Shown: positions 21,265 through 31,500 of the stretch, one piece after another
Layout: each line of letters begins with the position of its first letter
Position numbering within the stretch: the first letter of the stretch is position 1
Assembly (NCBI RefSeq): GCF_000368265.1
Contig: NZ_KB851218.1
Coordinates: forward strand, 186,001-250,000
DNA from: Acinetobacter brisouisimilis
GTDB taxonomy: Bacteria > Pseudomonadota > Gammaproteobacteria > Pseudomonadales > Moraxellaceae
Length of the DNA stretch: 64,000 bases
Direction: 5' to 3'
Notes under the pieces: model-generated
What the model was told of the DNA's origin: nothing
The model's database searches: none
Seen by the model: the letters and a program-made list of their open reading frames with translations, nothing else
Position numbers and translations under genes: made by a program

Positions 21265-21270
21265 ATTATA
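21265..21270 (-). promoter_or_regulatory. Candidate secE-nusG promoter -10 box
   Basis: A perfect TATAAT on the minus strand lies 30 bp upstream of the secE start, between tRNA-Trp and secE. No good -35 is seen at 17 nt; TTGATG is at 20 nt. It may provide secE-nusG transcription independent of tuf. Confidence 0.35.
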
Positions 21271-21316
21271 AGACAATTTAGCTCAGTCAGCATCAAGCTT
21301 TAACTTTTGAAATAAA

Positions 21317-21392
21317 TGGCAGGTTAGGAGGGACTCGAACCCCCAACATTCGGTTTTGGAGACCGACGCTCTACCAATTGAACTACTAACCT
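21317..21392 (-). tRNA. trpT: tRNA-Trp (anticodon CCA)
   Basis: A 76-nt cloverleaf. The acceptor AGGTTAG pairs with CTAACCT, the anticodon loop is CTCCAAA, the T-loop GTTCGAGTC is standard, and the 3' CCA is encoded (21317-21319). It lies between tuf and secE. Confidence 0.97.
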
Positions 21393-21398
21393 ACAAAG

Positions 21399-21426
21399 TA
21401 AACCGAGAATCTAAATTCTCGGTTTA
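21399..21426 (-). other. Perfect 12-bp stem-loop between tuf and tRNA-Trp
   Basis: Arms 21399-21410 and 21415-21426 are fully complementary with a 4-nt loop. The U-content downstream is weak (CTTTG), so it may be a weak terminator or an RNA-processing signal that separates tuf mRNA from the tRNA. Confidence 0.6.
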
Positions 21427-21442
21427 AATATCACAACAGATA

Positions 21443-22633
21443 TTATGCAGTTACTTTCGCAACAACACCAGCACCTACAGTACGACCACCTTCACGGATC
21501 GCGAAGCGTAAGCCAGCGTCCATTGCGATTGGGTGGATCAATTCTACTGACATTTCCACGTTGTCACCAGGCATAACCATTTCAACGCCTTCTTTCAACT
21601 GGATTGCACCAGTTACGTCAGTTGTACGGAAGTAGAACTGTGGACGGTAACCATTTAGGAATGGAGTGTGACGACCACCTTCGTCTTTAGAAAGTACGTA
21701 TACTTCTGCGTCGAATTTAGTGTGTGGCTTGATTGTACCTGGTTTAGCAAGTACTTGACCACGTTGTACGTCTTCACGTTTAGTACCACGTAGAAGAACA
21801 CCACAGTTCTCGCCCGCACGACCTTCGTCTAGAAGTTTACGGAACATTTCTACGCCAGTTACAGTTGTTTTAACTGTATCTTTAATACCAACGATTTCAA
21901 CTTCTTCGCCTACTTTAACAATACCAGACTCAACACGGCCTGTTACTACAGTACCACGACCAGAAATTGAGAATACGTCTTCGATTGGCATCAAGAATGC
22001 TTTGTCGATTGCACGTTCTGGTTCTGGAATGTAAGAGTCAAGTGCTGCAACTAGGTCAAGAACTGATTGCTCGCCATAAGGACCAGCTTCACCGTTAAGT
22101 GCTGCAAGAGCAGAACCACGGATTACAGGAGTGTCATCACCAGGGAAGTTATAAGCAGAAAGAAGTTCACGAACTTCCATTTCTACCAACTCAAGTAATT
22201 CTTCATCGTCTACAAGGTCGCATTTGTTCAAGAATACGATGATGTAAGGTACACCTACCTGACGAGAAAGAAGGATATGTTCACGAGTTTGTGGCATTGG
22301 ACCATCAGTCGCAGCACATACAAGGATCGCACCGTCCATCTGAGCAGCACCAGTAATCATGTTTTTAACATAATCGGCGTGTCCTGGGCAGTCAACGTGC
22401 GCGTAGTGACGAATTGGAGAATCGTATTCTACGTGTGAAGTATTAATTGTAATACCACGTGCTTTTTCTTCTGGAGCTGAGTCGATTTGCGAGTAATCTT
22501 TCGCTTCGCCGCCGTAAGTTTTCGCACAGATCGTTGCGATTGCAGCAGTAAGAGTTGTTTTACCATGGTCAACGTGACCAATTGTGCCCACGTTTACGTG
22601 TGGCTTATTACGTTCAAACTTGGCTTTAGCCAT
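21443..22633 (-). CDS. tuf: Elongation factor Tu
   Basis: A 396-aa GTPase that delivers aminoacyl-tRNA to the ribosome. The G1 motif GHVDHGKT is at residues 19-26, followed by [12 protein letters not shown] (G3) and NKCDLVDD (G4). The kirromycin/EF-Ts domains follow, with [12 protein letters not shown] at the C-terminus. Its place after the Thr-Tyr-Gly-Thr tRNA cluster matches enteric tufB. A second copy likely exists with the str operon elsewhere. Confidence 0.98.
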   Translation of the reverse strand: MAKAKFERNKPHVNVGTIGHVDHGKTTLTAAIATICAKTYGGEAKDYSQIDSAPEEKARGITINTSHVEYDSPIRHYAHVDCPGHADYVKNMITGAAQMDGAILVCAATDGPMPQTREHILLSRQVGVPYIIVFLNKCDLVDDEELLELVEMEVRELLSAYNFPGDDTPVIRGSALAALNGEAGPYGEQSVLDLVAALDSYIPEPERAIDKAFLMPIEDVFSISGRGTVVTGRVESGIVKVGEEVEIVGIKDTVKTTVTGVEMFRKLLDEGRAGENCGVLLRGTKREDVQRGQVLAKPGTIKPHTKFDAEVYVLSKDEGGRHTPFLNGYRPQFYFRTTDVTGAIQLKEGVEMVMPGDNVEMSVELIHPIAMDAGLRFAIREGGRTVGAGVVAKVTA

Positions 22634-22804
22634 GATGATCTTCCTCGTTTACGTCGAAAGCAAGCTACAAGAGGCTACAAAAGACACCGAAGCTACACAA
22701 CACATCGACATATAGTCAAAAAAAACAGACGCCCAATACTTTAAAAGCAGACTAATAAGCCTGCTTCTTTAAAAATTTGTAGATACTTCTACTAAACTGT
22801 AATC

Positions 22805-22879
<75 letters not shown>

Positions 22880-22891
22880 GATAAGCTTCGA

Positions 22892-22967
22892 TGGAGCGGG
22901 AGACGAGGGTCGAACTCGCGACATGCAGCTTGGAAGGCTGCCGCTCTACCAACTGAGCTACTCCCGC
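22892..22967 (-). tRNA. glyT: tRNA-Gly (anticodon TCC)
   Basis: A 76-nt cloverleaf. Acceptor GCGGGAG/CTCCCGC, anticodon stem GCAGC/GCTGC with loop CTTCCAA, encoded CCA. Confidence 0.97.
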
Positions 22968-23004
22968 GTGTTGGTATTTATACCACTTCATTCGAAGTTA
23001 AATA

Positions 23005-23088
23005 TGGTGGTGAGAGAAGGATTCGAACCTTCGAAGCTTTCGCGACAGAGTTACAGTCTGTTCCCTTTGACCGCTCGGGAATCTCACC
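23005..23088 (-). tRNA. tyrU: tRNA-Tyr (anticodon GTA)
   Basis: An 84-nt class II tRNA with a long variable arm. Acceptor GGTGAGA pairs with TCTCACC, anticodon stem ACAGA/TCTGT with loop CTGTAAC, encoded CCA. Confidence 0.97.
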
Positions 23089-23142
23089 AGATCACACTTA
23101 TTTCAGTGCTGTTCCTACTCAACTAAACTTCACACTTTTAAA

Positions 23143-23218
<76 letters not shown>

Positions 23219-23259
23219 GTTTCTTAGTGTTTCGTACGTTTCGTATCGGAACGGTGTGC

Positions 23260-23287
23260 AGTTTAGCAAAACTCAGAAATGATGCAA
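23260..23287 (-). promoter_or_regulatory. Candidate promoter of the tRNA-tuf operon
   Basis: On the minus strand TTGCAT (23282-23287) and TAAACT (23260-23265) are 16 nt apart, followed by a GC-rich stretch as expected for the discriminator of a stable-RNA promoter under stringent control. It is 40 bp upstream of the first tRNA. Confidence 0.5.
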
Positions 23288-23316
23288 GCGGTTTTTTAAA
23301 AAAACCCGCGAAAAAC

Positions 23317-24810
23317 TCATAAAATCAATCCATTTGATGATAATTCAACCGCTTTGATCACTGCGCGAGCTTTTATTTGGGTTTCATTCCATTCAGATTC
23401 AGGATTTGAGTCTGCAACCAGCCCCGCTCCAGCCTGTACATAGACTTTATTATCACGAATAACACAGGTACGAATCGCAATCGACATGTCCATTTCACCA
23501 TGCCAACCCAAATATCCGACTGCACCACCAAAAATACCGCGCTTTACTGGCTCTACTTCGTCAATAATTTCCATGGCACGGATTTTTGGCGCGCCAGATA
23601 GCGTACCCGCAGGGAATGTGGCTTTAAAAACATCCAAAGCATCGACATCATCCCGTACTTCACCTTGTACATTCGAAACAATATGCATCACGTGTGAGTA
23701 ACGTTCGATTACCATGCGGTCAGTCACTTGCACTTTTCCAATTTTAGACACGCGCCCAACATCATTACGCCCCAGATCGATCAGCATAAGATGCTCAGCA
23801 ATTTCTTTTTCATCAGAAAGTAGGTCTTTTTCCAGTGCCAAGTCTTCTTCTTTAGTTTTACCACGTGGGCGCGTACCCGCAAGTGGGCGCACAGTGGCTA
23901 TTCCATTTTCTAAACGGGAAAGAATTTCAGGCGATGAACCCACAATATGAAATGGTTTGTGATCGGTTAATGTATGCCCTTGCACCAAGAATAGATACGG
24001 CGATGGGTTGAGATGACGTAATGCACGATAGACTTGTAATGGTTCACCATCAAAATCTGACACCATACGATGCCCAGGCACCACCTGCATCACATCGCCC
24101 GCACGAATGTATTCTTTGACTTTCTCAACCGTTTGTAAAAATTTCTCTTTACCTGTAAGAGATTCAAAATGTGGTGCTGTATGCGGTTTGGCTTCTAGGC
24201 TAATTGGTGTATTGAGCTGTTTTTCAATCTCATCAAGTTGCTGCTGTGCTTTTTGGTAAGCATCGGCATCTTGTGTATCTGCATGCACAATAATAAATAA
24301 GGTATCTTTCAAGTTATCAAAAACAATCACGGTTTTTGACAACATCATCCAGATATCAGGTAAGCCAACAGGGTCTTGATTTGGAATATGGTTCAGACGC
24401 GGCTCAATATAACGCACAGCATCATAACCAAAGTAACCGACTAGACCACCTGTAAAACTCGGTAACTCTGGTAATTGTTGTTGTGTTGGGACTTTAAACT
24501 GAGCTTGGAAGTCACGAATATATTGAAATGGGTCACTACATGACTGTTGAGTGATCTGCCCATCAGGTTGTTGAACTGTGAGCTGACCTTCATTACAAGA
24601 AAAGATGGTTGACTCACCCAATCCGATAATTGAATAACGTGCCCAGTTTTCCCCGCCCTCTACCGACTCAAATAAATAAGCTTGTGCATGCTGTTTCAGG
24701 CGAGCAAACACTGACAACGGCGTATCAGTATCTGCCAGACGACGGCGGTAAACGGGAATGGTGTTAAAACCTTGTTGTTGCAGTTGTTGAAAGCGTTCAG
24801 GAGTCATCAT
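23317..24810 (-). CDS. trpE: Anthranilate synthase component I
   Basis: A 497-aa enzyme that makes anthranilate from chorismate, with ammonia supplied by TrpG; the first step of tryptophan synthesis. The N-terminal feedback domain includes LFESVEGGENWARYSIIG (the LLES-type Trp-binding site). The chorismate-binding domain has IVGSSPEILSR, RPLAGTRPRG and the closing GAGLVADSNPESEW. It is not followed by trpG here. The upstream region carries a short ORF with a Trp codon, so attenuation-like control is likely. Confidence 0.97.
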   Translation of the reverse strand: MMTPERFQQLQQQGFNTIPVYRRRLADTDTPLSVFARLKQHAQAYLFESVEGGENWARYSIIGLGESTIFSCNEGQLTVQQPDGQITQQSCSDPFQYIRDFQAQFKVPTQQQLPELPSFTGGLVGYFGYDAVRYIEPRLNHIPNQDPVGLPDIWMMLSKTVIVFDNLKDTLFIIVHADTQDADAYQKAQQQLDEIEKQLNTPISLEAKPHTAPHFESLTGKEKFLQTVEKVKEYIRAGDVMQVVPGHRMVSDFDGEPLQVYRALRHLNPSPYLFLVQGHTLTDHKPFHIVGSSPEILSRLENGIATVRPLAGTRPRGKTKEEDLALEKDLLSDEKEIAEHLMLIDLGRNDVGRVSKIGKVQVTDRMVIERYSHVMHIVSNVQGEVRDDVDALDVFKATFPAGTLSGAPKIRAMEIIDEVEPVKRGIFGGAVGYLGWHGEMDMSIAIRTCVIRDNKVYVQAGAGLVADSNPESEWNETQIKARAVIKAVELSSNGLIL

Positions 24811-24870
24811 TTGTGGAATGCCTTTTATTTTAAAAATAGGGTTGATCAGTCAAAACTCGGTTAAGCGTGG

Positions 24871-24909
24871 TTATGAGCGACGCCATCGAAAAAAGGTGAT
24901 CATATTCAT
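24871..24909 (-). CDS. Candidate trpE leader peptide (12 aa)
   Basis: A short frame reading MNMITFFRWRRS then TAA, starting 99 bp before trpE on the same strand. AGGA lies 8 nt before its ATG. It has one Trp codon (residue 9) flanked by Arg codons. Trp-containing leader peptides before trpE are the hallmark of attenuation in many proteobacteria. I cannot see a clear Rho-independent terminator between it and trpE, so the mechanism is open. Confidence 0.55.
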   Translation of the reverse strand: MNMITFFRWRRS

Positions 24910-24938
24910 TCCAAAATTCCTGTACTTATTAAACAAAC

Positions 24939-24968
24939 ATTAAACGATTAAGGTTTCGAGAGTATCAA
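24939..24968 (-). promoter_or_regulatory. Candidate trpE promoter overlapping the 3' end of gph
   Basis: TTGATA (24963-24968) and TTTAAT (24939-24944) on the minus strand are 18 nt apart, about 30 bp before the candidate leader ORF. Confidence 0.4.
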
Positions 24969-25611
24969 TCACTTGCTGCGGTTGGCAAGCAGAAATATCT
25001 TCACCATGATTATAGCCATAACTCATTACCACACAGTCAATCCCTGCACGACGTGCAGCCTCAACATCATTGCTTGAGTCGCCAATCATCAGGGTCTTTT
25101 CAGGTTGTACCTGAAAGAAATCCATAGCATGTAGCAGCGGCATTGAGTCAGGTTTACGTTTAGGCAAACTATCCCCACCAACCACCAAACTAAAGAAGTT
25201 CCCGACTTCAAGTTTATTGAGCAGAATTTTTGCCAGATGCTCAGGTTTGTTAGTCACACATGCCATATTCAACTGCTGTGACTGGCAATACTGTAGAAAA
25301 GGCAACACCCCTTCAAATAACTGGCTTTCTACACACAATTCAAGTTCATAAACTTCGAGATATTTTTCCAGTAGCTGCCGATGCTGCTCAGGATCAATCT
25401 GTCCTTGTAAATGTATCAGCACACGATCACAAAGCTTGGACGTTCCCTGTCCAACCCATTCACGGATTTGCGTTTCAGTGACAAGCGGATAGCCAAGCTG
25501 TTGCAGGGTCAGATTCATGGCGCGAAACATATCTGCTGCGGTATCGATTAAGGTGCCATCTAAATCAAATAAAATGACATTTCGCTGCTGTAATCGGCTG
25601 ACCGATGACAT
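24940..25611 (-). CDS. gph: Phosphoglycolate phosphatase (HAD family)
   Basis: A 223-aa HAD-superfamily hydrolase that removes phosphate from 2-phosphoglycolate formed during DNA repair. Motif I is FDLDGTLIDT (D16 nucleophile, D18), motif II is CVTNKPEH, and motif III/IV is MIGDSSNDVEAARRAG. The helical cap lies between motifs I and II. In related genomes gph stands next to trpE, as here; the gap is 129 bp and contains the trpE leader. Other HAD phosphatases are possible, but context favours Gph. Confidence 0.85.
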   Translation of the reverse strand: MSSVSRLQQRNVILFDLDGTLIDTAADMFRAMNLTLQQLGYPLVTETQIREWVGQGTSKLCDRVLIHLQGQIDPEQHRQLLEKYLEVYELELCVESQLFEGVLPFLQYCQSQQLNMACVTNKPEHLAKILLNKLEVGNFFSLVVGGDSLPKRKPDSMPLLHAMDFFQVQPEKTLMIGDSSNDVEAARRAGIDCVVMSYGYNHGEDISACQPQQVIDTLETLIV

Positions 25612-25661
25612 GGGTTTCTCCTTTTAAGCATGAGGTTGTGTTGCAACCTCACCACTTCGTC

Positions 25662-26306
25662 TTATTTAAAGAATACAAATGCCAAGACAATCAAAATAAT
25701 GATCGCAATGATGGTCATCAATCCAACTGATACATTTTTCTGTTGTTCAACTTCTTGCTCAACACGAGATGCAGGCGGCTCAATCGGCACTGGAGTAGGT
25801 TCAACTTTGGCATGAAGGTCAACACCTTCAGGAATTGGTGCAGGTTTTGGTACAGAAACCTGTTGTGGCATGCCTTCACGGCTGACAGTCGTTTCTACTG
25901 CACGCTCTGTTAAGCTTGGCATACCCTGCTCACTCATTTTCTGAGCATGATTGTCTAATTCTGTTTGGCTCGCTGCTTTAGGTAATTCAAGATTTTCATC
26001 AATGACCAAATCTGCGTTTTCAGCCAGTAGCGCAAATTTTAAATTCGCAAATTGAACAATATCACCTTGTGCTAACAGCGTCTCTTGAGCAATACGCAAA
26101 TCATTCACAAACGTGCCATTAGATGAATTTAAATCGGTTAACCACAATTGATCATCACGAACGTTCAATGCTGCATGGCGGCGGGAAATCGCCGAAGATT
26201 GCAAAACCAGGTCACAGTCTTGATGACGTCCAACCAGCATATCTTGTTTTACTTCGATTTCCTGACCCTGTAATTCATCAGAAATCGCCTGTAGTGTCCA
26301 ACTCAT
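25662..26306 (-). CDS. FHA-domain protein with C-terminal membrane anchor
   Basis: A 214-aa protein. Residues 1-95 form a forkhead-associated domain that binds phosphothreonine peptides: VGR (R27), SRRHA (S41, H44) and NSSNGTFVN (N60-N68), all key residues kept. A Pro/Glu-rich linker follows (about 100-185), then a single C-terminal helix (about 190-212) ending in FVFFK. The FHA domain would therefore face the cytoplasm from a tail anchor. No kinase or phosphatase gene is adjacent, so its partner is unknown. It lies 50 bp upstream of gph, and the two may be cotranscribed. Confidence 0.85.
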   Translation of the reverse strand: MSWTLQAISDELQGQEIEVKQDMLVGRHQDCDLVLQSSAISRRHAALNVRDDQLWLTDLNSSNGTFVNDLRIAQETLLAQGDIVQFANLKFALLAENADLVIDENLELPKAASQTELDNHAQKMSEQGMPSLTERAVETTVSREGMPQQVSVPKPAPIPEGVDLHAKVEPTPVPIEPPASRVEQEVEQQKNVSVGLMTIIAIIILIVLAFVFFK

Positions 26307-26540
26307 ATTGATTTCCCATTTTCTCGTTTCACATAGAATAACATGTTTAGCCGATCATGCTGCCCCTGTCAGCCCAATGATTCAATTCACTTTATCTTTG
26401 AACAGAGCTGTATTACACGAACCTGTCTAGATGGTTTATTGAACAATATCCATGATCTGAATTGTATTTCCAGCAGCATCATATGAAGTGTGATTCAATT
26501 TTTAAATACGTACCAATAAAATCACCAAGATTTAAATTAA

Positions 26541-26570
26541 AAAAAGCCTGCTATTGAGCAGGCTTTTTTA
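26541..26570 (-). terminator. Rho-independent terminator of the ridA-family gene
   Basis: AAAGCCTGCT/AGCAGGCTTT stem with a loop of about 4 nt, with a T-run on the minus strand, 20 bp past the stop. Confidence 0.88.
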
Positions 26571-26591
26571 TTCATCATCACATTCATTTTT

Positions 26592-27026
26592 TTAACGCTT
26601 ATGCTCAGATTGATGCTTTAAACTCGCACCCGTTAAACAATTTTCATCTTCAAGAATATGTTGTTCTGCAACTGCCTGAACTTCAATTTCAATTTTATAT
26701 TCCGAGTCAATCAGTTTCACACCTAAAGCCGCACGAGCAGGTGGGCAGCCTTCTGGCACCCAATCCTCCCAGACAGCATTCATTTGTGCATAATCACCCA
26801 CAGAAGCTAAATAAATTCGGGCGCAAACAATATCTTTTTTACTGGCACCCGCATGTGCAAGCAAGCGATCTATAAATTTCAGAACTTCCTTGGTCTGGCC
26901 TTCAACATCTAAAATTGTATTTTCAGCCACCTGCCCTGAAATATAAATAAAATTTGCTGAACCCACATGAGCAATGGTCATTTCACTAAATCGCGGACCT
27001 ATTTCATGCCGTGTAATTGTCACCAT
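26592..27026 (-). CDS. RidA/YjgF family protein
   Basis: A 144-aa protein of the Rid family, whose founding member RidA hydrolyses reactive enamine/imine intermediates made by PLP enzymes. The catalytic Arg is present (GCPPARAALGV, R98), as is the Glu of KIEIEVQAV (E115), which fits an active member. A C-terminal tail of about 20 residues, rich in His/Lys, extends past the usual 128-130 aa. It is closer to the Rid paralogues than to canonical RidA, so the substrate is open. GGAGAATT lies before the ATG. It follows the efflux operon by 55 bp in the same direction and may share its transcript. Confidence 0.82.
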   Translation of the reverse strand: MVTITRHEIGPRFSEMTIAHVGSANFIYISGQVAENTILDVEGQTKEVLKFIDRLLAHAGASKKDIVCARIYLASVGDYAQMNAVWEDWVPEGCPPARAALGVKLIDSEYKIEIEVQAVAEQHILEDENCLTGASLKHQSEHKR

Positions 27027-27081
27027 TTGAATTCTCCTTATTCTTTATTTCACAATATCTAATTACATGGCACAGATGTTG

Positions 27082-28581
27082 TTATTTTGTTATCTCTTGA
27101 TTTTGCTGAGTTGACCACCATCCCCCGCCTAAAGCTTGGAATAATGCAGCCGTATCTTGTAAGCGATTGCCTTGAGCCTGTGCTAATGCCAATTGCATTT
27201 GTAAATCATTTTGCTCAAGTGGCAGTAAAGCTATACGACTAATATCACCTAAACGGTATTGTTTGCGTGCCAAATTTAAACTTTTTGAACTGGCCTGTGT
27301 AGCCTGTAAAGCTGTGCCATAGGCATTTTGATCTGACTGGATCGATTGCATCACGTCACCAACATTTTGAAATGCAACAATAATGGTGCTTTTATATTGT
27401 GCGACTGCACCATCATAAGCAGCACGTGCCAGTTTTTCTTTATGTTTTAATGCACCACCATCAAAAATAGGGGCAGTTATGTTTGCGCCAAGCCCCCAAA
27501 AACTCGAACCCGATGCAAATAAGTTTGAGATTTTATCGGCAGATGACCCCAAATCCGCACTTAAGGCAATATTTGGCAATCTGTTTGCAACCGCAACGCC
27601 GATATTAGCGCTCGCAGAATGTAACATGGCTTCAGATAAGCGAATATCGGGACGGCGTTGCAATAAACTTGAAGGTAGTGCTGCTGGTAGTTCATATGGC
27701 AACTTAAAGTGAGTTAAATTAAACTCGGCAGCCAAATGATCACTCGGGTATTCACCTGCTAAAGCCTTGATTAAATCACGTTGAATTGCCAGTTGTTTTT
27801 GTAAAGGAGGTAACGTCGCTTCCACCGCCAATTGCGCCGACTCTTGTGTCATCACATCTGCATCTGATACCTGCCCGAGTGCTCTCGCTTTATGCAGAAT
27901 CGAGGTTAATTCACGTTGTTTTTGAATTGCATTTTGCGTAATTCGAATTTGATCACGAATAATCGCTTCTTGGATCGCCGCATTGACGACATTGCTGATC
28001 AAAGTGAGATAAGTCACTTCTACATTGTAGCGACTTGCATCTGCTTCAGCTTTGAGCATTTCAACCTGACGTTTATTTGCTCCCCATACATCCAGGCTAT
28101 AGGATGCATTTAATTGTGCTGTATGCAAATTATAGATATAGCTGTTCGAAGCCAAGGGGCTGGCTAATGACTTCGCAACTCCTTGTCGAGTTGGGTTAAA
28201 GTTTGCAGATACGGAAGGGAAAAATGCCGCCTGCTGGATTTTCACATTTTCCAAAGCCTGATTTAAATTCGCTTGGGCAATTGCCACAGAAGGATTATTT
28301 TTCAGGCACTTTTCGATCAGTAAATTCAGTTCTTGTGAATGAAAGGCTTGCCACCATGCTGTAGGAATATCTTGTAAAACATATTTCTGTGCTGTTGAAG
28401 AAGCCTGAGATAATGCCAAATTGGGTTGCTCAACGAGCGCCTTAGGTAAATGAACATCGGGACGTTGATAATTGGGGCCAACCGTACATCCTGATAGAAT
28501 TGCTAGCAAACCTATCCCGCCCCAGAGCGTGCCTTTTCTTAAAGTATTTACAGACAAAGCATATGGTCTCAAGTTTTTCAT
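27082..28581 (-). CDS. NodT-type outer membrane efflux lipoprotein (RND channel)
   Basis: A 499-aa TolC-like channel of the NodT family, the outer membrane part of an RND pump. The signal peptide ends in lipobox LSGC, followed by TVGPNYQRP, typical of these lipoproteins. Two repeats of the outer membrane efflux protein domain follow, with RRPDIR in the middle. The start is the ATG at 28581, which overlaps the pump gene's stop (TAATG); a frame upstream of this adds 11 residues without support. CzcC-type role is inferred from the operon. Confidence 0.92.
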   Translation of the reverse strand: MKNLRPYALSVNTLRKGTLWGGIGLLAILSGCTVGPNYQRPDVHLPKALVEQPNLALSQASSTAQKYVLQDIPTAWWQAFHSQELNLLIEKCLKNNPSVAIAQANLNQALENVKIQQAAFFPSVSANFNPTRQGVAKSLASPLASNSYIYNLHTAQLNASYSLDVWGANKRQVEMLKAEADASRYNVEVTYLTLISNVVNAAIQEAIIRDQIRITQNAIQKQRELTSILHKARALGQVSDADVMTQESAQLAVEATLPPLQKQLAIQRDLIKALAGEYPSDHLAAEFNLTHFKLPYELPAALPSSLLQRRPDIRLSEAMLHSASANIGVAVANRLPNIALSADLGSSADKISNLFASGSSFWGLGANITAPIFDGGALKHKEKLARAAYDGAVAQYKSTIIVAFQNVGDVMQSIQSDQNAYGTALQATQASSKSLNLARKQYRLGDISRIALLPLEQNDLQMQLALAQAQGNRLQDTAALFQALGGGWWSTQQNQEITK

Positions 28582-31500
28582 TAACGATGACTCCGACGTC
28601 CAGGCATATTCCATTTTTTATTTTCAGCAAATTTTTCAATTACATAATAAAATACTGGAACAATAAATAAGGTCAATAAAGTCGATACAATGAGACCACC
28701 GACCACAACTGTAGCCAAATTACGCTGTACATCTGTGCCGACTCCTGTTGCCAGTGCTGCTGGCAACATCCCAATAGAAGCCACCGTAGCCGTCATTAAA
28801 ACAGGGCGTAAACGTTCACTTGCTGCGGTAATGATACTTTGATCAAGATCAAGCCCATCCCCACGCGCACGCCTGAAATTGGCGACCATAATAATCCCGT
28901 TCTGGACAGAGACACCGAACAATGCAATAAAGCCGACTGCACTCGCGACATTTAAGGTATTCCCCGTCACATTCAGCGCAATAAGCCCCCCTAAAGTCGC
29001 CAGTGGCACAACACCTAAAATCAGTAATACCTGACGGAAGCGTCCAAACTGGAAAAATAACAAAGCGCCCATCATGCCAATCACTAAAATCATAATAAAC
29101 CCTAGGCGTTTTTCGGCACGATCTTGGCTTTGGAACTGTCCTGCCCACTCCATATGATATTTACTTGGATCGAGTTTGACTTGAGCATTAATTTTTTGCT
29201 GCGCCTCAGCCAAATACGAGGTTAAATCACGACCACGGTTATCAATACGAACGGTAATTTGTCGTTCGCCCTGCTCATGCGAAATGGTGCTTTCACCTGT
29301 TTTGAGTGAAATATCGGCCACCTGAGCCAATGGAATTTTTGCACCACTTGCGCTGTTTAATTGCAAAGCACCCAGTTCGGCAGGGCTATTCTTCGCATTT
29401 TTAGGGAAACTGACTGTCACGTTATATTGGCGGGCATCAACGTACACAGGGATAATCGGCGTGCTTCCGACACCTGTTTGGATCAGCGCAGAAATATCCG
29501 CAATGCTAATACCATATCTTGCCGCTGCTTCACGATTCACCTTGATCATGACTTGCGGGATAGGCGGCTCCTGAAATAATGAAGCTGAAGCTGTTCCTCG
29601 GATTCCTTTTAAAATATCGACCACTTGATCACCAATACGGCGACCTTCTTTTAAATCTGGTCCATAAATACGTAAAACCAATGGGCTGTGCGCACCACCT
29701 ACCGCATCATTTACCCCATCAATAATCGGCTGGCTAATCCCGATATCGTAACCCGGCATTTGGCTAAATTCTTGCCCCAACTTTTTAATAAATTGAGCCT
29801 TGGTTTCGCCATTTGGCCACTCACTATAAGGTTTCAACCCGACTGGCATTTCGATATGCGAGGGTGTCCACGGGTCTGTGCCGTCATCACTGCGTCCAAC
29901 CTGACTCACCGCATAAGACACTTCAGGGTGCTTGAGTAAAACACGGCGCAGATTTGTGGCCATTTCACTGGATTTATCTAGTGAAATACCTGTTGGCAAC
30001 TGCACTTGTAGCCACAATGCACCTTCATCCAACTCAGGCAAGAATTCACGCCCTGTACGCGCGCCAAGTAAGACCACAGCCACTAAAGACAAAATCGTAA
30101 TGCTATAAACAATCACTGGGCGGAATAATAAAGTGGTTAAAACCTTTCTATATTTTTCAGTAAGCCAGATTAAGGGTTTATTTTCAAAAACCTTTCTGGG
30201 CTTTTTCAAAGCGACGTAAGCCAATCCCGGAATCAATGCGATCGCACAGACTAAAGCACCGAGTAATGCATAGCTCACGGTAATCGCCATCGGTGTAAAC
30301 AACTTACCTTCAGCACGTTCAAAGGCAAATAATGGTAAATAGGCAGTAATAATAATCAGTGTTGCAAAGAAAATCGGACGACCAACATAACTTAAAGTTT
30401 CCAAGATATCTTGCTCGCCTAAAACCACATCTGGTTCTTCTTCTCGCCGTCTTAAAATGGCCTCCATGACCACAATTGCCCCATCGACAATAATCCCGAA
30501 GTCGATTGCCCCAAGCGAAAATAAATTGGCAGGCATATTGGTAAAATTCATGAGAATAAATACCGTCACCAACGCCGCTGGAATGGCAACCGCCGCAATA
30601 ATGGCACTGCGCGGGCTTCCCAAAAACAAGATCAGAACAATCAAGACAAGCCCGACACCTTCCATCACCGTATGTGTCACTTTATCTACAGTGAGTTTGA
30701 CCAAGCTATCTCGGTCGATATAAGGCACAATTTTGACCCCTTGCGGAGCAAGTTGTTTATTCAGTTGATCAACTTTGGCATGTACACCATCTAGAACGGT
30801 TGAAGGGTTTTGATATTTTGTCATCAAAACAATCCCTTCCAGCGTGTCTGGGTTATAGTCTTTACCTACGATTCCTTCACGCTCTTGATGACCAATCACC
30901 AGCTTGCCTAAATCTTTTAAATAAATAGGCATGCCATTTTTTTGCGTCACAACAACTGAGGATAAATCTTCAAGGGAATGAACCTGACCAACACCACGCA
31001 CGACATAGCTTTGTTCACCTCGGGTAATACGCCCACCGCCTGCATCTGAACTGCTGGAGTTAATTGCTGTGGTCACATCATTAAGAACCACGCCATATTG
31101 CTGCATTTTTGCAGGGTCTAATTCCATACGGAATTCTTTGGTTAAACCACCAAAGTTATTGACATCGGCAACCCCTGCAACCTGCTTAAATGCAGGCATC
31201 ACAACCCAGCGCTGGATCTCTGAAAGCTGCATCAAATTTTTATTTTCAGATTCGAGGGTATAACGATAAATTTCACCGCCTGAACCACTTAGCGGGCCTA
31301 AACTAGGCTGAGCACCAGCTGGTAAAGTGACACTACTTAAACGCTCCATCACCCGCTGACGGGCAAAGTAATCATCTTTACTGTCAAAAACCAGTGTAAT
31401 CAGAGAAAGTGCAAAAGTACTACTAGAACGAATGGTCGTGACGCCTGGCGTACTATATAGACTACGTTCTAATGGTGTTGTAATTTGCTGCTCAACATCT

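Noticed and set aside
23288..23309. GCGG/CCGC palindrome after trpE as terminator
   Set aside because: The stem is mostly A-T with only four to five G-C pairs at its base, and no U-run follows; I could not support it well enough to list it.
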